Shown: positions 44,676 through 54,116 of the stretch, in pieces
Numbering within the stretch: the first letter of the stretch is position 1
Layout: each line of letters opens with the position of its first letter
NCBI RefSeq assembly: GCF_038622445.1
Contig: NZ_CP152019.1
Span: 1,381,001-1,445,000 of the forward strand
Reading direction: 5' to 3'
Length of the DNA stretch: 64,000 bases
DNA from: Sporosarcina sp. FSL K6-1522
GTDB lineage: Bacteria; Bacillota; Bacilli; Bacillales_A; Planococcaceae
Translations under genes and position numbers: made by a program
Notes under the pieces: model-generated
Told to the model about the DNA's origin: nothing
What the model saw: the letters and a program-made list of their open reading frames with translations, nothing else
Databases searched by the model: none

Positions 44676-45239
44676 TTAGGAAGAATAGCCGTCTACAATA
44701 ATATCTAATTTACCCGTGTCAGGATGGACAACAAGCCCGTGGACAGGTACTTTACTATCCATTAGAGGATGATTGCGCACTGCATCGACACTCATCTTGA
44801 CGCTTTCTGTCACGTCTTGGAAACCATGAAGCCAGTCTTTCATATCGACTCCGGAATATTTCAATGTAGTAAATAGATTTTTATCAATTCCGCGGTCGAC
44901 CATTTTGTCTATAATACTGTCTGTGTTAATGGAGCTCATTCCACAATCATGATGTCCCACGATGTACACTTCGTCTGCTTGTAGTTCATAGACAGCTACG
45001 AGGAGACTTCTCATAATTCCACCAAAAGGATGTGTAACGACTGCACCGGCACTTTTAATAATTTTGGCATCGCCGTTTTTTAGATTCATCGCTTTAGGGA
45101 GTAATTCCGTCAACCTTGTATCCATGCATGTCAAAATAACAATATGCTTATCGGGAAACTTCGTTGTTGCGTACTGCTCGTATTTTTTTTCCGTTACGAA
45201 TGTTTCGTTGAAAGTAAGAATTTCTGAAAGTATTGTCAT
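44676..45239 (-). CDS. beta-class carbonic anhydrase
   Basis: A 187-residue zinc enzyme that interconverts CO2 and bicarbonate. Zinc ligands Cys38 (LTCMDTR), His96 and Cys99 (GHHDCGM) and the Asp40-Arg42 dyad are present. The GGAGG before ATG 45239 fixes the start; an ATG 12 bases upstream is less likely. It is related to the YvdA/YtiB class of Bacillus. Monocistronic. Confidence 0.92.
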   Translation of the reverse strand: MTILSEILTFNETFVTEKKYEQYATTKFPDKHIVILTCMDTRLTELLPKAMNLKNGDAKIIKSAGAVVTHPFGGIMRSLLVAVYELQADEVYIVGHHDCGMSSINTDSIIDKMVDRGIDKNLFTTLKYSGVDMKDWLHGFQDVTESVKMSVDAVRNHPLMDSKVPVHGLVVHPDTGKLDIIVDGYSS

Positions 45240-45288
45240 AGTAACCTCCAAATAATTTTGATTACTACTATATTACAGAAAATATAGG

Positions 45289-45318
45289 GAAAAGAAAAGA
45301 GTCGCCCTTAGGCAACTC
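45289..45318 (-). terminator. terminator of the 46-residue protein gene
   Basis: GAGTTGCC-taa-GGGCGACTC on the minus strand followed by a T-rich stretch. The only mismatch on the plus strand is a G-U pair on the minus, which marks the orientation. Confidence 0.75.
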
Positions 45319-45459
45319 TTAAAATTTCGTATCTGGTTTCGGATCAATTGTTTCTGCGTCTACGGAATGGAGTGCTTTTGCAAGATAATGCATTGTGAAT
45401 GCTGCTCCTAAGCCAAGACAAACTGCGTAACCGATAACTGTAGTGTACATCAAGCCCAT
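45319..45459 (-). CDS. small 46-residue membrane protein, unknown function
   Basis: ATG 45459 to TAA 45319, behind GAGAGGGG. The product MGLMYTTVIGYAVCLGLGAA... has one hydrophobic helix (about 3-22) and a polar acidic C-terminus. A terminator follows directly. I do not recognise the family, but ribosome binding site, codon use and terminator support it. Confidence 0.7.
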   Translation of the reverse strand: MGLMYTTVIGYAVCLGLGAAFTMHYLAKALHSVDAETIDPKPDTKF

Positions 45460-45568
45460 GTATATGACCCCTCTCTACATTGATAATTCGTTACTGATTT
45501 TAGTATACATGAAAAAGACTTAACTTTTAAGGGGTATTATGAAATCTTTTTAGGAAATGTGAAATTTT

Positions 45569-46801
45569 TTAGAAAGCCCAGTTGCCATTACGGAAAACAG
45601 CTTCAGAAGAGCCATCGTCATGAATGCCGTCGATCGCCATTTCCTCAGAGCCAATCATGAAGTCTACATGTGTAATACTTTGGTTTAAACCATGTGCTTC
45701 TAACTCTTCACGAGCCATTGTTTTCCCGCCTTCGATACAAAATGCATAGGCACTTCCAAGCGCAAGATGGTTGGATGCATTTTCATCGAATAACGTATTG
45801 TAGAACAATAGTCCCGATTGTGAGATGGGAGAAGCATGCGGCACAAGTGCAACTTCACCTAAATGTTTAGCACCTTCGTCTGTATCAATGAGACGTTGAA
45901 GCACTTCTTCTCCTTGTTCGGCTGAAATCGCTGTCACGCGGCCGTCCTTAAATGTGATTTTGAAGTTGTCGATAATATTGCCGCCGTAACTTAATGGTTT
46001 TGTGCTTGAAACATAGCCGTTGATGCCTGTTTTTAGGGGAACTGTAAAAACTTCTTCTGTTGGCATATTGGCCATGAATGTATGTCCTTTTTCGTTGATG
46101 CTCCCCGCACCACACCATAGATGCCCTTCAGGTAGTTCAATGGTCAAATCCGTGCCGGGCGCTGTGTAATGTAATTTACGGAAGCGCTTGTTATTTAAGT
46201 AGTCTACTTTTTCATGTAAGTTCTTGTCGTGATTGACCCAGGCTTGAATCGGATCTTGCTGGTCTACGCGGACAGCTTTAAAAATAGCTTCCCAGAGCGC
46301 AGGGACTTGCTGTTGTTCTGGTAATTCAGGGAATACTTTTGCAGCCCAGGCATGAGAAGGTGCTGCAATAACCGTCCAGCTGATTTTGTCCGACTGTACA
46401 TATTGACGGTATTTATCGAGTGCTTGACCAGCTGCTTTTTGGAAGTCACCAATACGAGAGGATTCTACACCTTTTAGCAGGTCAGGACTTTGGGATACGA
46501 TACTTATAAAGGCTGCACCTTTTTCAGCAAGCTGTTCACGCTCCATCACTTTCCATTCGGGAAATTCAGCAAAAGAATCCGCGGGTGCTTTGTCGTAACG
46601 AAGGCGAGCCGTCACATCATCTGCCCAATCTATAAATACTTGACGTGCACCTGAGTCATAGGCTTTCTCAGTAATGAGGCGGACAAGCTCGATTGTGTCG
46701 GTAGATGCGCTAATATAGAGGTATTGATTCGGTTGAATATTGACACCGACTTGAACGGCAAGTTCAGCATAACGTGTTAATTGTTGTTTAAATGTAGACA
46801 T
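45569..46801 (-). CDS. M29 family aminopeptidase
   Basis: A 410-residue metallo-aminopeptidase (AmpS/AmpT/PepS family) that releases N-terminal residues from peptides in the cytoplasm. Typical parts: NIQPNQYLYISAS, LWCGAGSINEKGHTF, FYNTLFDENASNHLALGSAY and the C-terminal HVDFMIGS. The ATG at 46801 after GGAAGGGGA gives the standard length; the longer frame upstream is unlikely. Monocistronic. Confidence 0.9.
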   Translation of the reverse strand: MSTFKQQLTRYAELAVQVGVNIQPNQYLYISASTDTIELVRLITEKAYDSGARQVFIDWADDVTARLRYDKAPADSFAEFPEWKVMEREQLAEKGAAFISIVSQSPDLLKGVESSRIGDFQKAAGQALDKYRQYVQSDKISWTVIAAPSHAWAAKVFPELPEQQQVPALWEAIFKAVRVDQQDPIQAWVNHDKNLHEKVDYLNNKRFRKLHYTAPGTDLTIELPEGHLWCGAGSINEKGHTFMANMPTEEVFTVPLKTGINGYVSSTKPLSYGGNIIDNFKITFKDGRVTAISAEQGEEVLQRLIDTDEGAKHLGEVALVPHASPISQSGLLFYNTLFDENASNHLALGSAYAFCIEGGKTMAREELEAHGLNQSITHVDFMIGSEEMAIDGIHDDGSSEAVFRNGNWAF

Positions 46802-46994
46802 AAATCCAATCCCCTTCCACTTTGTAATCAATTCTAATAGTACCAATAGTATGCTTATATCCGCAATTGGTTAATTCATAGACAAGTTGTGACAAGTATT
46901 AAATTTCTTCTTAATTTATTGCAACTGTCTATCTAAAGAATGGCAAAAAGATGCCGAAATAAGAAGAAGAATGCACTATTTGGAGGTTCACTAC

Positions 46995-47810
46995 ATGGAT
47001 TTGTCAACAGTTATAGGACTCGTATTGGGAGTTGTCGCCCTATTCGTGGGGATGGTGATGAAGGGCGTTACACCGGATAGTCTAGTTAACCCTGCAGCTA
47101 TCCTAATTATCATTTTTGGGACAATTGCATCCGTTGCTATCGCGTTCCCGGTAAGTGAATTGAAAAGAGTACCAAAACTTTTTGGTATCCTTTTTAAAGA
47201 ACAAAAATCGACTTCTGATGCGGATATTATTCGCATGTTTTCCAGTTGGGCGGATGTTGCACGACGTGAAGGCTTGCTTTCGCTAGAAGCCAAAACAGGT
47301 GAAATCGATGACCCGTTTTTGAAGAATGGGCTTGGATTAGCGATTGATGGGCAGAATGCGGATTATATTCGCGATGTGTTGACGGAAGAAGTCGATGCGA
47401 TGGAAGAACGGCATTCAGTAGGTTCGCAGATATTCTCACAAGCGGGGACATATGCACCGACGCTTGGGGTTCTAGGAGCAGTTGTCGGGCTAGTTGCAGC
47501 GCTAAAGGACTTGAGTGACATTGATGCATTGGGAATTGCGATTTCCGCTGCGTTTATTGCTACTCTTCTCGGTATTTTTACGGGGTATGTTCTTTGGCAC
47601 CCATTTGCGAATAAATTGAAACGTAAATCAAGTATTGAAGTTCGTCAAAAAATGATGATTATCGAAGGAATTCTCTCTGTACTTGAGGGGGAAGCACCAC
47701 GCGTTATAGAACAGAAGCTAGCATCTTATCTGTCAATGGAAGAGCGACGGAAATTGATTAGTGACGATTCTAGCGGCAAGGGGGCTGGCCAGGTTGCCGA
47801 AGAGACGTAA
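46995..47810 (+). CDS. motA: flagellar motor stator protein MotA
   Basis: A 271-residue protein with four TM helices and a large cytoplasmic loop. It shares with Bacillus MotA the NPAAILIII helix, the ARREGLLSLE loop, the GTYAPTLGVLGAVVGL helix and the TGYVLWHPFANKLKRKS end. With MotB it forms the proton-driven stator. GGAGG lies before ATG 46995. The motB start overlaps its 3' end, so the pair is translationally coupled. Confidence 0.95.
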   Translation: MDLSTVIGLVLGVVALFVGMVMKGVTPDSLVNPAAILIIIFGTIASVAIAFPVSELKRVPKLFGILFKEQKSTSDADIIRMFSSWADVARREGLLSLEAKTGEIDDPFLKNGLGLAIDGQNADYIRDVLTEEVDAMEERHSVGSQIFSQAGTYAPTLGVLGAVVGLVAALKDLSDIDALGIAISAAFIATLLGIFTGYVLWHPFANKLKRKSSIEVRQKMMIIEGILSVLEGEAPRVIEQKLASYLSMEERRKLISDDSSGKGAGQVAEET

Positions 47811-48549
47811 AAAGAAAAAAGAGGCCCCTCATGTTGACGAATCATGGCTTTTGCCATATGCTGACCTTTTGACGCTTCTTTTCGCGCTTTTCGTTGTCCT
47901 ATTTGCTTCGAGTACAGTTGACGAAGCGAAGCTTAAGCAGATGTCGGCGGTTTTTAATGAAGTATTTGACGGTGGGGTTGGCGTCATGGATAACGCAGCT
48001 CCCACTGCTGTTCCGATACCAAAGGATTCTATCGGTAGTGAGAACGAAAATAACTCTTACCTAGAGGATCAGAAATCACTTTCTGAAATTCAAGATAGGG
48101 TTGACGAATATATTGCAGTCAATGAGTTGGAAAATCAGTTTGAAACAAAGATGACTGACGAGGGGCTACTGGTTACGATTCGAGATAGTATTCTATTCAG
48201 CCCGGGGAAGGCAAACATTCAACCAGAGTATGAACAGATTGCGAATGATATTGCGGAGTTACTGGTCTTTGACCCGGCTCGTCATATTGTAGTGACGGGG
48301 CATACAGATAATGTACCGAATAATAATGAATATGCATCGAACTGGGAATTGAGTGTCATGCGCGCGGTGAATTTCTTGAAAATTATCGTGAAAAATGATG
48401 AAATTGATCCTTTGCTCTTCAGTGCGAAAGGATACGGTGAATTCCAACCAATCGAGTCAAACGACACAGCTGAAGGACGAGCTAAAAACCGTCGAGTAGA
48501 AGTACTCATTCAGCCACTCGTATTAGAAGATGGCACAATTATTGAATAA
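47794..48549 (+). CDS. motB: flagellar motor stator protein MotB
   Basis: About 251 residues. A short basic N-terminus (PKRRKKKK), one TM with the ion-carrying Asp24 (PYADLLTLLFALFV), a linker, and a C-terminal OmpA-like peptidoglycan-binding domain (VTGHTDN, NWELSVMRAV, GYGE, NRRVEVLI). It anchors the stator to the wall. The TTG at 47794 agrees best with other MotB N-termini; GTG 47761 is in frame. It overlaps motA by 17 bp. Confidence 0.93.
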   Translation: MPKRRKKKKEAPHVDESWLLPYADLLTLLFALFVVLFASSTVDEAKLKQMSAVFNEVFDGGVGVMDNAAPTAVPIPKDSIGSENENNSYLEDQKSLSEIQDRVDEYIAVNELENQFETKMTDEGLLVTIRDSILFSPGKANIQPEYEQIANDIAELLVFDPARHIVVTGHTDNVPNNNEYASNWELSVMRAVNFLKIIVKNDEIDPLLFSAKGYGEFQPIESNDTAEGRAKNRRVEVLIQPLVLEDGTIIE

Positions 48550-48553
48550 AGTA

Positions 48554-48596
48554 AAAGGCTTTCTCATCTGTAGTGGATGGGAAAGCCTTTTTTTGT
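48554..48596 (+). terminator. terminator of motAB
   Basis: A 15-bp stem (48554-48568 with 48576-48590) followed by TTTTTTT. Confidence 0.92.
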
Positions 48597-48604
48597 AGGG
48601 GTAA

Positions 48605-48647
48605 TTAAAAACAGCGAATCGTGTAGACAGGCTACACGATTCGCTGT
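48605..48647 (-). terminator. terminator of the DUF1128 gene
   Basis: A perfect 15-bp stem (48611-48625 with 48633-48647); on the minus strand it is followed by TTTTTAATT. Confidence 0.88.
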
Positions 48648-48662
48648 TTGGCTAGATGACCT

Positions 48663-48884
48663 TCAGTTGCGCATTGAACCGAGTTCGGCTGCAATGGCTT
48701 GCATTTCGTTTGGCGTGATGGTCTCACGCTTCATAACCATTTCATACATATAATGCAAATCTTCATATTGCGAAGTACTGAAGTTTTCCGCCTTCATCGC
48801 GTCCACATTGACCATGCGAAGTTTTTCTTTAATTTTTTCAATCATATAGGAAACATTTTCAGCTGTTGGGTTAGATAAATCCAT
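48663..48884 (-). CDS. DUF1128 family protein (YfkK-like)
   Basis: A 73-residue cytoplasmic protein. The pattern [18 protein letters not shown] ... [11 protein letters not shown] ... SEMQAIAEEL-type C-terminus matches the Bacillus YfkK family, function unknown. GAGGCGGG before the ATG is acceptable. In Bacillus this gene also lies near a YihY-family gene (yfkH), as here. Confidence 0.8.
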   Translation of the reverse strand: MDLSNPTAENVSYMIEKIKEKLRMVNVDAMKAENFSTSQYEDLHYMYEMVMKRETITPNEMQAIAAELGSMRN

Positions 48885-48931
48885 GAATTTGCCCGCCTCT
48901 CATAAGCTTTGGACTTATCATTTCATTAAAC

Positions 48932-50311
48932 TTACTTAGTGTCAACTGAAAGTTTCGCTGCTTTTTTTGCTGCCTCTTCTTCTTTCATTTTCGCGTGGAA
49001 GCGTTTTGACTCATAAACAATGACGCCAGACAATCCAAGTAGACCAATTAAGTTCGGAATGGCCATTAAACCATTCAGCACGTCTGCAAGTAGCCAAACA
49101 ATGTCAAGTGAAACGACTGCACCAACGAAGATGAACAAGACGAAAATCACGCGGTATGCGCGTACAGCAGCTTTGTTCGGGAAGAGGTATTGGAAACATT
49201 TTTCCCCATAGTAACTCCACCCTAAAATTGTAGAAGTCGCAAAGAAAATCAAACCAATTGCAACGACATACGGTCCAGCACTACCAAGGAATGTACCGAA
49301 TGCAGCAGCTGTAAGGTCTCCTGCTGAAATCGATGTATCTTTCCATTGACCAGACATAACGATCGTTACACCTGTAATCGAGCAAATGACGAGTGTATCG
49401 AAAAGTACTTGTGTCATAGAGATAAGTGCTTGACGTCCAGGTAGGTCCGTTCTTGCAGCCGCGGCTGCGATAGGCGCTGAACCAAGACCAGCTTCGTTCG
49501 AGAATAGTCCGCGAGCAACTCCGAAACGGATAACGGCACCGATTGCACCACCCGCCGCAGCCTCTCCTGAGAATGCATCACTGAAAATTAGTCCGAATGC
49601 AGCAGGCACTAAGTCGAAATTCATAATGACGATAATTGCTCCGGCGATGAAATAGAACAACGCCATGATTGGTACGAAAAAGGCAGTTACTTTACCGATG
49701 GATTGAATACCACCGAGGATAACCAGTGCTCCGAAAATAACGAGACCGATTCCTGTAATCCAGTGTGGAACATTGAAAGTTAAGTTCATAACGTCCGCAA
49801 CAGCTTTCGATTGCGTACCATTCCCAATTCCGAATGCTGCAAGTGCACCGAAGATGGCGAACATAACACCCAACCATTTTTGTTTCAAACCATGTTCAAG
49901 ATAGTACATAGGCCCCCCAGCCATTTGTCCACTAGAGTCTTTTACACGGTATTTAACGGCTAGGACAGCTTCCCCATACTTGGTTGCCATTCCGAAGAAC
50001 CCAGCGAGCCACATCCAGAAGATTGCACCTGGTCCACCCATTACAACAGCAGTGGCAACCCCAACGATGTTCCCTACACCGACAGTTGCGGCCATAGCAG
50101 TCATAAGCGCCTGGAACTGTGAAATATCGCCCTCTGCTTTTTTATCATGATTTCTTGAAAATACTTGCCTTAAAGAATACGGTAAAAGTCGTACTTGAAT
50201 AAATGCGAGCCGTACTGTTAAGAAAATCCCCGTCCCCACGAGCAAGATTAGAAGTGGTGGTCCCCATACAAAACTACTTATCTTATCTAATGCTGCTGCT
50301 ATCGCGTCCAT
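48932..50311 (-). CDS. sodium:alanine symporter family protein (AGCS)
   Basis: A 459-residue transporter with about 11 TM helices, of the AlsT/DagA family, which imports alanine or glycine with Na+. Signatures: GTGIFLTVRLAFIQ, ATVGVGNIVGVATAVVMGGPGA and FSNEAGLGSAP. AAAGGGGGA before ATG 50311 sets the start; a 47-codon extension upstream is not supported. Monocistronic. Confidence 0.92.
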   Translation of the reverse strand: MDAIAAALDKISSFVWGPPLLILLVGTGIFLTVRLAFIQVRLLPYSLRQVFSRNHDKKAEGDISQFQALMTAMAATVGVGNIVGVATAVVMGGPGAIFWMWLAGFFGMATKYGEAVLAVKYRVKDSSGQMAGGPMYYLEHGLKQKWLGVMFAIFGALAAFGIGNGTQSKAVADVMNLTFNVPHWITGIGLVIFGALVILGGIQSIGKVTAFFVPIMALFYFIAGAIIVIMNFDLVPAAFGLIFSDAFSGEAAAGGAIGAVIRFGVARGLFSNEAGLGSAPIAAAAARTDLPGRQALISMTQVLFDTLVICSITGVTIVMSGQWKDTSISAGDLTAAAFGTFLGSAGPYVVAIGLIFFATSTILGWSYYGEKCFQYLFPNKAAVRAYRVIFVLFIFVGAVVSLDIVWLLADVLNGLMAIPNLIGLLGLSGVIVYESKRFHAKMKEEEAAKKAAKLSVDTK

Positions 50312-50544
50312 ATTATTTCCCCCTTTTGTGTTTGAAAACGAACGAACATTAAATGTATATTGCTCTTTTAAACACCACATCCTTTCAGGTATAAAATAAT
50401 TTAATTTAATGCTTCTATTGTCAATATTCCGAAATAATGCGACTTTAGTCAAGCATTATTTTAATAAATTATCGATATTGTTTGTTTTTTGTTCCTAGGG
50501 GTATAATGAGATATGCGAATTAGTCGTAATTTGGAGGGATTGAG

Positions 50545-50919
50545 ATGAGTAAAAATAAATTAGTTCCATTTATTTTTTACGGTGCACTTGTTGGTGCAGC
50601 AGTTAGTATGTTTGATAAAACAACGCGTAAACAGGTGACGGAAAAGTCGAAGAATCTGACAGCTGATGTTCGTTTTTATGCGAAAAACCCCGATATTTTT
50701 ACATTCAAAGTACGGGAGAAAAAAGAGAAATTCCAAACAGTCTTTGAGCAACTATCAGGTGATGTATCGTATATAAAAGAACAAGTGGAGGAGCTGAAGA
50801 CACTCACACCACAAGTGAAAGAGCTCGTTGTGAATACGAAGGATGCTTTTGTTGAATCAAAAGACGAATATAAAGCGCTAGCGAGTGATAATATAGAGCA
50901 ATCGAATAAGGAAAAGTGA
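50545..50919 (+). CDS. YtxH-like small membrane-associated protein
   Basis: A 124-residue protein with an N-terminal hydrophobic Gly/Ala segment (FIFYGALVGAAVSMF), then a Lys/Glu-rich helical or coiled-coil tail, as in YtxH-domain proteins linked to envelope or stress functions. GGAGG precedes ATG 50545. It lies 25 bp before a YihY-family gene, so the two form an operon. Confidence 0.7.
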   Translation: MSKNKLVPFIFYGALVGAAVSMFDKTTRKQVTEKSKNLTADVRFYAKNPDIFTFKVREKKEKFQTVFEQLSGDVSYIKEQVEELKTLTPQVKELVVNTKDAFVESKDEYKALASDNIEQSNKEK

Positions 50920-50944
50920 ATGTATAGAGAGGAGTGACGAGAGC

Positions 50945-51934
50945 GTGAAAGATAACGAACGTTTGCCTCCTATATCTGCTAAAGAAAATGCAAAGGGAAA
51001 GGTACGAAAGAGGGTAGATGATCTTGTAGGAGAGACTCCCCTCATGAAGTTTTTGGATGAAATTAAGGAAGGAGAGCCTGAAAAGTTTGATGTTACAACG
51101 ACTGCAGGCTTTTGGAAAGAGCTACTTGTTCGGATAAAGAAAGTCGATGTGACGGGCCTTAGCTCTCAGCTAGCTTTCTTTTTCCTATTGTCACTCTTTC
51201 CACTATTAATCTTCTTATTTACGTTATTGCCGTTTTTGAGTATTGATGAGGCACAGATCTTTTTGTTTATACGAGATTATGCCCCAGAAAGTGTAGCTAT
51301 GCTTATTGAAGATACGTTGGCAGAGATTTTGAGCAATCGCAATGGTGGATTGTTGTCAGCGGGCGCACTTGCGACAATATGGTCAGCTTCTAAAGGGATG
51401 AATGCGTTAACGAAAGCTTTGAATTTATCTTATTATACGGCGGAGACGCGTTCTTTTATTGTGACACGCGCACTATCGCTAATTTTTACGGTTTTATTAA
51501 TTGCTACGGTACTAGTGGCGCTTATTTTACCAGTGTTTGGTCAGCAAATTGGCATGGTAGTCTTTTCGTTTTTAGGCATGGAAGAAGGATTTTCAAGCTT
51601 GTGGGGAAATTTGCGTTGGAGTATACCACCAGTGTTGATTTTTCTTGTGTTTTTAATTGTTTATTGGTTGGTGCCGAATATCAAACTGCATGTGAAAAGC
51701 GTTATGCTAGGAACGATATTTGCCACTATCGGATGGATTCTTACGTCTCTTGTGTTCTCATTTTACGTTAGTAATTTCGGGAATTTCTCCAATACGTATG
51801 GCAGTATTGGTGCGATTATTGTGCTGATGATGTGGTTGTATTTTTCCGCCATTATACTCATACTTGGTGGGCAATTGAATGCGGTGATGTTCGAGCGAGG
51901 GATAGCGAAAAAGCAATGCAGTCATACAAAATGA
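50945..51934 (+). CDS. YihY/virulence factor BrkB family membrane protein
   Basis: A 329-residue protein with about six TM helices in the C-terminal two thirds and a charged N-terminal region of about 70 residues. LSSQLAFFFLLSLFPLLIFL and the NFSNTYGSIGAIIVLMMWLY helix are the family's hallmarks. Formerly called RNase BN, the family has no proven biochemical role. It starts at GTG 50945 after GAGGAGTG and resembles Bacillus YfkH. Confidence 0.88.
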   Translation: MKDNERLPPISAKENAKGKVRKRVDDLVGETPLMKFLDEIKEGEPEKFDVTTTAGFWKELLVRIKKVDVTGLSSQLAFFFLLSLFPLLIFLFTLLPFLSIDEAQIFLFIRDYAPESVAMLIEDTLAEILSNRNGGLLSAGALATIWSASKGMNALTKALNLSYYTAETRSFIVTRALSLIFTVLLIATVLVALILPVFGQQIGMVVFSFLGMEEGFSSLWGNLRWSIPPVLIFLVFLIVYWLVPNIKLHVKSVMLGTIFATIGWILTSLVFSFYVSNFGNFSNTYGSIGAIIVLMMWLYFSAIILILGGQLNAVMFERGIAKKQCSHTK

Positions 51935-51947
51935 CGCATTGCTTTTT
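51908..51947. terminator. bidirectional terminator between yihY-type and ATPase genes
   Basis: AAAAAGCAATGC...GTCAT pairs with ATGAC...GCATTGCTTTTT; it overlaps the stop codon of the plus-strand gene. Confidence 0.9.
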
Positions 51948-51961
51948 CATTTTTCGTGAGG

Positions 51962-53866
51962 TTATTCAATTCGGTTGAGCATTCGTAAGCCATTCAATAT
52001 GACAAGAATCGTGCTTCCTTCGTGGCCGATAACACCGAGCGGTAGATCGACGACTTGCATGAAGTTCGAGACGATTAATAGGGTAATGATGGAGAGGGAG
52101 AAGACAATATTCTGTTTGACGATTCGTTGCATTTTTCGTGATAGTTTGATGGCGTATGAGATGCGAGTCAAATCGTTTTGCATGAGAACGATATCCGCAG
52201 TTTCAAGTGCCACATCCGTTCCTTCGCCCATTGCAATTCCCGATGTTGCTGTAGCGAGTGCGGGAGCATCATTGATGCCATCTCCAACCATTCCGACAGT
52301 TTTATAGTCAGCGAGCAATTTTTTCAGATGATCGACTTTCATTTCTGGTAAGCATTCTGCGATGTATGCATCGAGTCCAGCTTCTTTGGCGATGGCTTCG
52401 GCTGTTTTTTCATTATCTCCTGTCAGCATAATTGTAAAGATTCCAGCATTTTTTAAATCCGTAATGGCCTGGACGGCCTCGGAACGCAGTGTATCTTTCA
52501 GGGCAGCTGCGGCAACGATTCCTTTGTCATCTTTCATGAAAATAACTGTTTTCCCTTCATCCGCAAGTGTGAGAGCGGCGCCTTGTTGAAATTGTTCTGC
52601 CTCCTCTCTACCGACAAAACGGGGGTTGCCAACGAGCACTTCGCCCGTATCTGTGATTGTCCGAATACCATGACCGGGTACGTCCTCGATTTGAAGAGTA
52701 CGTGTGATGGACATTCCTTTGTTGACAGCGAAGTTTGTAATGGCAACGGCAAGTGGATGATTGGATTGGGACTCGATACTTGCTAGCAGCGCTAATGTGT
52801 CGTCTAGATCTAGGCCATCACGTACAAGAAAATCTGTTACGACAGGTTTGCCATTTGTCAGCGTGCCAGTTTTATCAAAAGCGATTGTTTTGAGTGAGCC
52901 AAGATGTTCGAGATGGACGCCGCCTTTGAAAAGTACTCCTCGTTTTGCTCCGTTTGAAACGGCGGCTAACGTCGCGGGCATAATTGAAGCGACAAGCGCA
53001 CAAGGCGATGCGACAACGAGCAGAACGATAGCACGGTAAATGGTCGTTGTCCAATCCCAACCAAATACGTAGTGGGGAAGGAACATCATGGCGAGCACGG
53101 TAATGACGACAAACTTTACATAAGTACCTTCAAATTTTTCAATAAATTGTTGGGAAGGTGATTTCTCGCTTTGTGCACTTTGGACGAGTGTAATGATTTT
53201 CTGGAACAGTGATTCAGAACTAGGTTTTGTCATTTCCATTTGGATAGCTCCACTTAAATTGACCGTGCCGGCAAATAGTTCGTCGCCCGCTTCTTTTGTG
53301 ACAGGAATGGACTCTCCGTTAATGGCTGACATATCAATAGAGGTAATCCCCTTTGTAATATGCCCGTCGACTGGAATACGTTCCCCTGGTTTGACGACAA
53401 GAATAGCACCAGTTTGTAGGGAAGCAGTAGGCACTTTGATTTCGATGCCGTTGTCTTGAATGAGCCAAGCTTCTTCCGGTTGTAATTCCATAAGGGCAGA
53501 AATTTCTTTATGGCTTTTATTCAACGTATACGTTTCAAGAGCTCCACTAATTGCAAAAATAAAGATCAAGATCGCACCTTCAGTCCAGTAGCCGATAAAG
53601 GCGGAACCGAGAGCTGCAAAAATCATGAGCATTTCAACATTCAACTCTTTATTTTTTATAGTATCTTCAATACCTTCTTTTGCCTTGGCGAATCCCCCGA
53701 CTAAAAAAGCGATGATGTAAAGTAAAACAGAAGATGTCTCAATTCCGTTTTTGTCAATCAACCATGCGATGCCAATTAAAATCCCTGAACTAATTGCAGC
53801 GATGAGTTCAAGATGTTCTCGCCAATTAATTGTGGTGCTTTTTTGTTCCTCATTGATAAAATTCAT
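51962..53866 (-). CDS. P1B-4-type heavy-metal ATPase (PfeT/ZosA/FrvA-like)
   Basis: A 634-residue P-type ATPase without an N-terminal metal-binding domain. Order: TM pairs, actuator loop NGES, TM6 metal motif SPCALV, phosphorylation site DKTGT, HP motif (NHPLA), GDGINDAPALA, and the C-terminal HEGST in the last TM region. SPC together with HEG(S/G)T defines the P1B-4 group, which in Bacillus and Listeria exports ferrous iron (PfeT, FrvA). Zn, Co or Cd cannot be excluded. AGGAGGGG precedes the ATG, and a Fur-family box lies just upstream. Confidence 0.87.
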   Translation of the reverse strand: MNFINEEQKSTTINWREHLELIAAISSGILIGIAWLIDKNGIETSSVLLYIIAFLVGGFAKAKEGIEDTIKNKELNVEMLMIFAALGSAFIGYWTEGAILIFIFAISGALETYTLNKSHKEISALMELQPEEAWLIQDNGIEIKVPTASLQTGAILVVKPGERIPVDGHITKGITSIDMSAINGESIPVTKEAGDELFAGTVNLSGAIQMEMTKPSSESLFQKIITLVQSAQSEKSPSQQFIEKFEGTYVKFVVITVLAMMFLPHYVFGWDWTTTIYRAIVLLVVASPCALVASIMPATLAAVSNGAKRGVLFKGGVHLEHLGSLKTIAFDKTGTLTNGKPVVTDFLVRDGLDLDDTLALLASIESQSNHPLAVAITNFAVNKGMSITRTLQIEDVPGHGIRTITDTGEVLVGNPRFVGREEAEQFQQGAALTLADEGKTVIFMKDDKGIVAAAALKDTLRSEAVQAITDLKNAGIFTIMLTGDNEKTAEAIAKEAGLDAYIAECLPEMKVDHLKKLLADYKTVGMVGDGINDAPALATATSGIAMGEGTDVALETADIVLMQNDLTRISYAIKLSRKMQRIVKQNIVFSLSIITLLIVSNFMQVVDLPLGVIGHEGSTILVILNGLRMLNRIE

Positions 53867-53883
53867 TAAAATCCCCTCCTAAA

Positions 53884-53998
53884 TGATAATGAGTATCAAC
53901 TTCAAATTGCTCTATAAAATAGTATAGTCGGCTCCTTTAGTAAGGAACCGACTTGTTGGAATATTAGATAATAATTCTAAGATGATAATAATTATTAT
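53884..53998 (-). promoter_or_regulatory. Fur/PerR-family boxes and hairpin upstream of the metal ATPase
   Basis: TGATAAT-G-AGTATCA (53884-53898) is a 7-1-7 Fur-superfamily box with one mismatch, 18 bases before the start codon. A perfect ATAATAATTATTAT palindrome lies at 53985-53998. Between them a GTCGG-type hairpin (53927-53937 with 53942-53952) is intact only as minus-strand RNA because of a G-U pair, so it belongs to the ATPase leader. Confidence 0.6.
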
Positions 53999-54061
53999 AT
54001 CGTGAAGAGAAGGGGAATGTTACTAATTTGCTCATAGCCACTTCTTATGCCTGAGCGTAAA

Positions 54062-54104
54062 AGAATGCCCTGCCCGGAAGAAGATTCTAGGGGCAGGGCA
54101 TTCT
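54062..54104. terminator. terminator of the fumarase gene
   Basis: AGAATGCCCTGCCC pairs with GGGCAGGGCATTCT. It lies just past the fumarase stop. Confidence 0.8.
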
Positions 54105-54116
54105 ATATGATTTCGT

